In this document: positions 44,120 through 45,965 of the stretch, piece by piece
How the letters are laid out: each line of letters begins with the position of its first letter
Position numbering within the stretch: position 1 is the first letter of the stretch
NCBI GenBank assembly: GCA_027067555.1
Contig: JAMOVU010000063.1
Coordinates: 1-45,965, forward strand
Direction: 5' to 3'
DNA from: Candidatus Aminicenantota bacterium
GTDB lineage: Bacteria > Acidobacteriota > Aminicenantia > JAMOAD01
DNA: 45,965 bases
Notes under the pieces: generated by a model
What the model was told of the DNA's origin: nothing
Seen by the model: the letters and a program-made list of their open reading frames with translations, nothing else
Database searches by the model: none
Translations under genes and position numbers: made by a program

Positions 44120-45229
44120 TTATTTTTTTTCTTTAGATTTTTTACCATACTTTTTAATAAATTCTTCCACCAACTGTTTTGCTGTGTGATCATCATACTG
44201 AATCGGAGGAGATTTCATAAGAAAAGCAGCGGGACCTTCGAGGGTACCGGAAATTCCATTATCTTTGGCAAGTTTAATCAGCCTTACCGCATCAATGATA
44301 ATTCCTGCAGAATTTGGAGAATCCTCAACAGAAAGCCTGCATTCAAGATTCATAGGCACATCGCCGAAGTGTTTTCCCTCGATTCTCAAATAACAAACCT
44401 TATTGTCTTTAAGCCAGGGCACATAATCGGAAGGTCCAACATGCACCTTATCAGGATCAAGCTTAATTCCTCTGTTTTCCAATTGAGATGTAACCGCATT
44501 GGTTTTGGAAATTTTCTTGGAATCAAGTCTCTCTCTTTCAAGCATGTTTAAAAAGTCGGTATTTCCCCCAACATTGAGCTGATAGGTTCGATCAATAATC
44601 ATTCCTCTATCAAGAAAAAGATTAACAAGCGTTCTATGAAGTATAGTAGCCCCTACCTGAGATTTAATATCATCTCCAATAATGGGAAGTCCATACTCTT
44701 TGAATCTATCCTGCCAATACTTCTCTCTTGCAATGAACACAGGAATTGCATTAACCATACCAGCTCCACCTTCAAGAATCTGCTCCACATACCATTTTGT
44801 AGCCATTTCAGAGCCAACTGGAAGATAGTTAATAACAACATCTGCTCCTGAATCTTTGATAACCTTTGCAACATTAACCGTTGAACCGGGAGCTTTTTTA
44901 ATTACATTTGCAAGATACTTACCGATTCCATCATGGGTCATTCCCCTCATAACCTTAACACCGAGTTTTGGAACATCAGCGAATTTTGTGGTGTTGTTGG
45001 GATGAGCAAAAATAGCTTCTGAGAGGTCTTTCCCAACTTTAGTTTCATTAATGTCAAAAGCAGCTACAAATTCAATATCGGAAATATGATAACCACCCAG
45101 ATTAACATGCATCAAACCGGGTACAAATTCATCATCCCTTGCATTTTTATAGTACTCCACACCCTGAACTAAAGATGATGCGCAATTACCGACTCCGATA
45201 ATTGCAACTCTTACTTTATCCTTTCCCAT
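44120..45229 (-). CDS. ino1: Inositol-3-phosphate (1L-myo-inositol-1-phosphate) synthase
   Basis: 369 residues, the shorter actinobacterial/archaeal type. Rossmann start [22 protein letters not shown], then [52 protein letters not shown] (catalytic Lys region), [12 protein letters not shown] and [17 protein letters not shown]. It turns glucose-6-phosphate into inositol phosphate with NAD. AGGAGG precedes the ATG. It follows mlaD by 11 nt and precedes the CDP-alcohol transferase gene, a pairing that points to inositol phospholipid synthesis. Confidence 0.95.
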   Translation of the reverse strand: MGKDKVRVAIIGVGNCASSLVQGVEYYKNARDDEFVPGLMHVNLGGYHISDIEFVAAFDINETKVGKDLSEAIFAHPNNTTKFADVPKLGVKVMRGMTHDGIGKYLANVIKKAPGSTVNVAKVIKDSGADVVINYLPVGSEMATKWYVEQILEGGAGMVNAIPVFIAREKYWQDRFKEYGLPIIGDDIKSQVGATILHRTLVNLFLDRGMIIDRTYQLNVGGNTDFLNMLERERLDSKKISKTNAVTSQLENRGIKLDPDKVHVGPSDYVPWLKDNKVCYLRIEGKHFGDVPMNLECRLSVEDSPNSAGIIIDAVRLIKLAKDNGISGTLEGPAAFLMKSPPIQYDDHTAKQLVEEFIKKYGKKSKEKK

Positions 45230-45240
45230 AGCAACCTCCT

Positions 45241-45965
45241 CTAAAATATAGATAGTTTAACATATTTTTTTGGATTTTTCTTTATGTCAGTTATTAAATT
45301 CTTTAACTCCTCAATGGTCTTATTCAAATTTTCAATATATTTTTCATCATTAAGGAGCTTCCCAGCGCTCCCCTTTCCATTGTTTAGTTTATCAGAAATT
45401 TCATCCAACTTTTTTGTCAAATTACTTAAGTTCTCAACTAATTTATCTACCTTCTCAATCGATTCTCTTCCCTTTTCAGCCGTTACATTTAGCTCTTTTC
45501 TTGCATCTTTAATGAAAAGGGTTAGGTTATCACCGGCTTCCCCGATTTTTTTTATTTGCCTGTTATACTCAGCAACATTAACTTTATCTATCCGATCATT
45601 AATTTTAACAAGAGCATTATGTAATAAATCCAGAGATCTTGAAACTTTAGCTATTTTATCCTCAAAATTTTTCTTTTTTATTCTTTCTTTTATTGTATCA
45701 AGGATTTCTTTTGCTTCAATCATTATATCTTTATTCTTCCCTTTTACTAAATCTCCCGCTTGTAAAAATTCGTCTGAAATTCCCGGCTTAATTGTTATGG
45801 CCTTCTCTCCCATAAAATTAAGTGTGTTTATTTCAAACTTCGAATCGGCCGGGATTCTGTATTTTTTCTTAACATCAACTCTTACTACAACACCATCCTT
45901 TTCAAATTTTACTCCCTTTGTCCATCCCACTCTGTATCCTCTCATATAAACCTGTGAATGATCCC
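45241..45965 (-). CDS. mlaD: MlaD-type MCE protein (N-terminus beyond the window)
   Basis: The frame is open to the window edge and starts in mid MCE domain ([37 protein letters not shown]), so the true start lies to the right. After the MCE barrel come about 150 residues of helical, heptad-like chain ending KKYVKLSIF. MlaD proteins bind phospholipid and form the hexameric periplasmic ring of an ABC lipid transporter. The gene directly before ino1 suggests transport of the lipids made by its neighbours. Confidence 0.88.
   Translation of the reverse strand, partial: DHSQVYMRGYRVGWTKGVKFEKDGVVVRVDVKKKYRIPADSKFEINTLNFMGEKAITIKPGISDEFLQAGDLVKGKNKDIMIEAKEILDTIKERIKKKNFEDKIAKVSRSLDLLHNALVKINDRIDKVNVAEYNRQIKKIGEAGDNLTLFIKDARKELNVTAEKGRESIEKVDKLVENLSNLTKKLDEISDKLNNGKGSAGKLLNDEKYIENLNKTIEELKNLITDIKKNPKKYVKLSIF

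Noticed and set aside
45284-45949. 221-residue open frame on plus, opposite mlaD
   Set aside because: It is antisense to a clear MCE protein, is rich in Ser, Phe and Leu as expected for a mirror of a Lys/Glu-rich gene, and has no ribosome site.

Overview
The window comes from a low-GC bacterium (about one third G+C by eye) with a Gram-negative, two-membrane envelope. The diderm call rests on apolipoprotein N-acyltransferase, an OmpA-type peptidoglycan-binding protein, an ExbD/TolR protein, an MlaD-type MCE protein and a lytic transglycosylase. Proteins are rich in Lys, Ile and Glu. Gene order (thrU-tyrU-glyT-thrT-tuf; ftsH-cdaA-ybbR-glmM-pdxJ) recalls Acidobacteriota/Aminicenantota and the old Deltaproteobacteria. 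The phylum is a guess and no marker settles it.

Layout. 1-512: start of tuf behind four tRNA genes, all on minus, with one good promoter. 530-3004 (minus): YjbQ, ExbD, a YghO-like GNAT protein and a small secreted protein. 3146-7915 (plus): guaA, a GAF-like coiled-coil protein and a membrane-anchored Slt transglycosylase. 7920-11029 (minus): sigma-54 response regulator, RluB-type pseudouridine synthase, Gfo/Idh oxidoreductase. 11077-15676 (minus): secreted PslG-like glycosidase, aminotransferase, an SDR gene with a frameshift near its 3' end, and a dTMP kinase carrying a 180-residue N-terminal domain. 15795-17877 (plus): PA14-OmpA protein and a secreted partner. 17878-20025 is the accessory part: REP-like palindromes, a decayed REP-associated transposase (RAYT), and an archaeal-type ATPase/DUF234 gene with two tandem inverted repeats over its promoter. 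20094-24887 (plus): S9 peptidase, an anchored protein and a diguanylate cyclase. 24884-27025 (minus): lipoprotein, TatA, TatC, sirtuin. 27125-30054 (plus): Pro-rich membrane protein, ArsB/NhaD-type transporter, diiron-type metallo-beta-lactamase protein. 30090-40195 (minus): eight abutting or overlapping genes, ftsH-cdaA-ybbR-glmM-pdxJ-trmI-lnt-GH36. 40352-45965: DUF5684 protein (plus), then on minus Mrp ATPase + M50 protease, ferredoxin, Hsp20, and a partial mlaD-ino1-CDP-alcohol phosphotransferase group that probably makes and moves inositol lipids.

Most of the window is ordinary core genome. The points most worth a second look are: (1) repeated leaderless promoters, where a -35/17 bp/-10 promoter ends 5-9 nt before the ATG and no Shine-Dalgarno sequence is present (guaA, the glycosidase, the Tat-operon lipoprotein, a secreted protein, the ATPase); (2) the ATPase gene, with two ATACT-N4-AGTAT repeats built into its promoter and REP palindromes on both sides; (3) a terminator-like hairpin with an embedded leader peptide in front of the inositol-lipid synthase gene; (4) the SDR frameshift; and (5) the dTMP kinase fusion.
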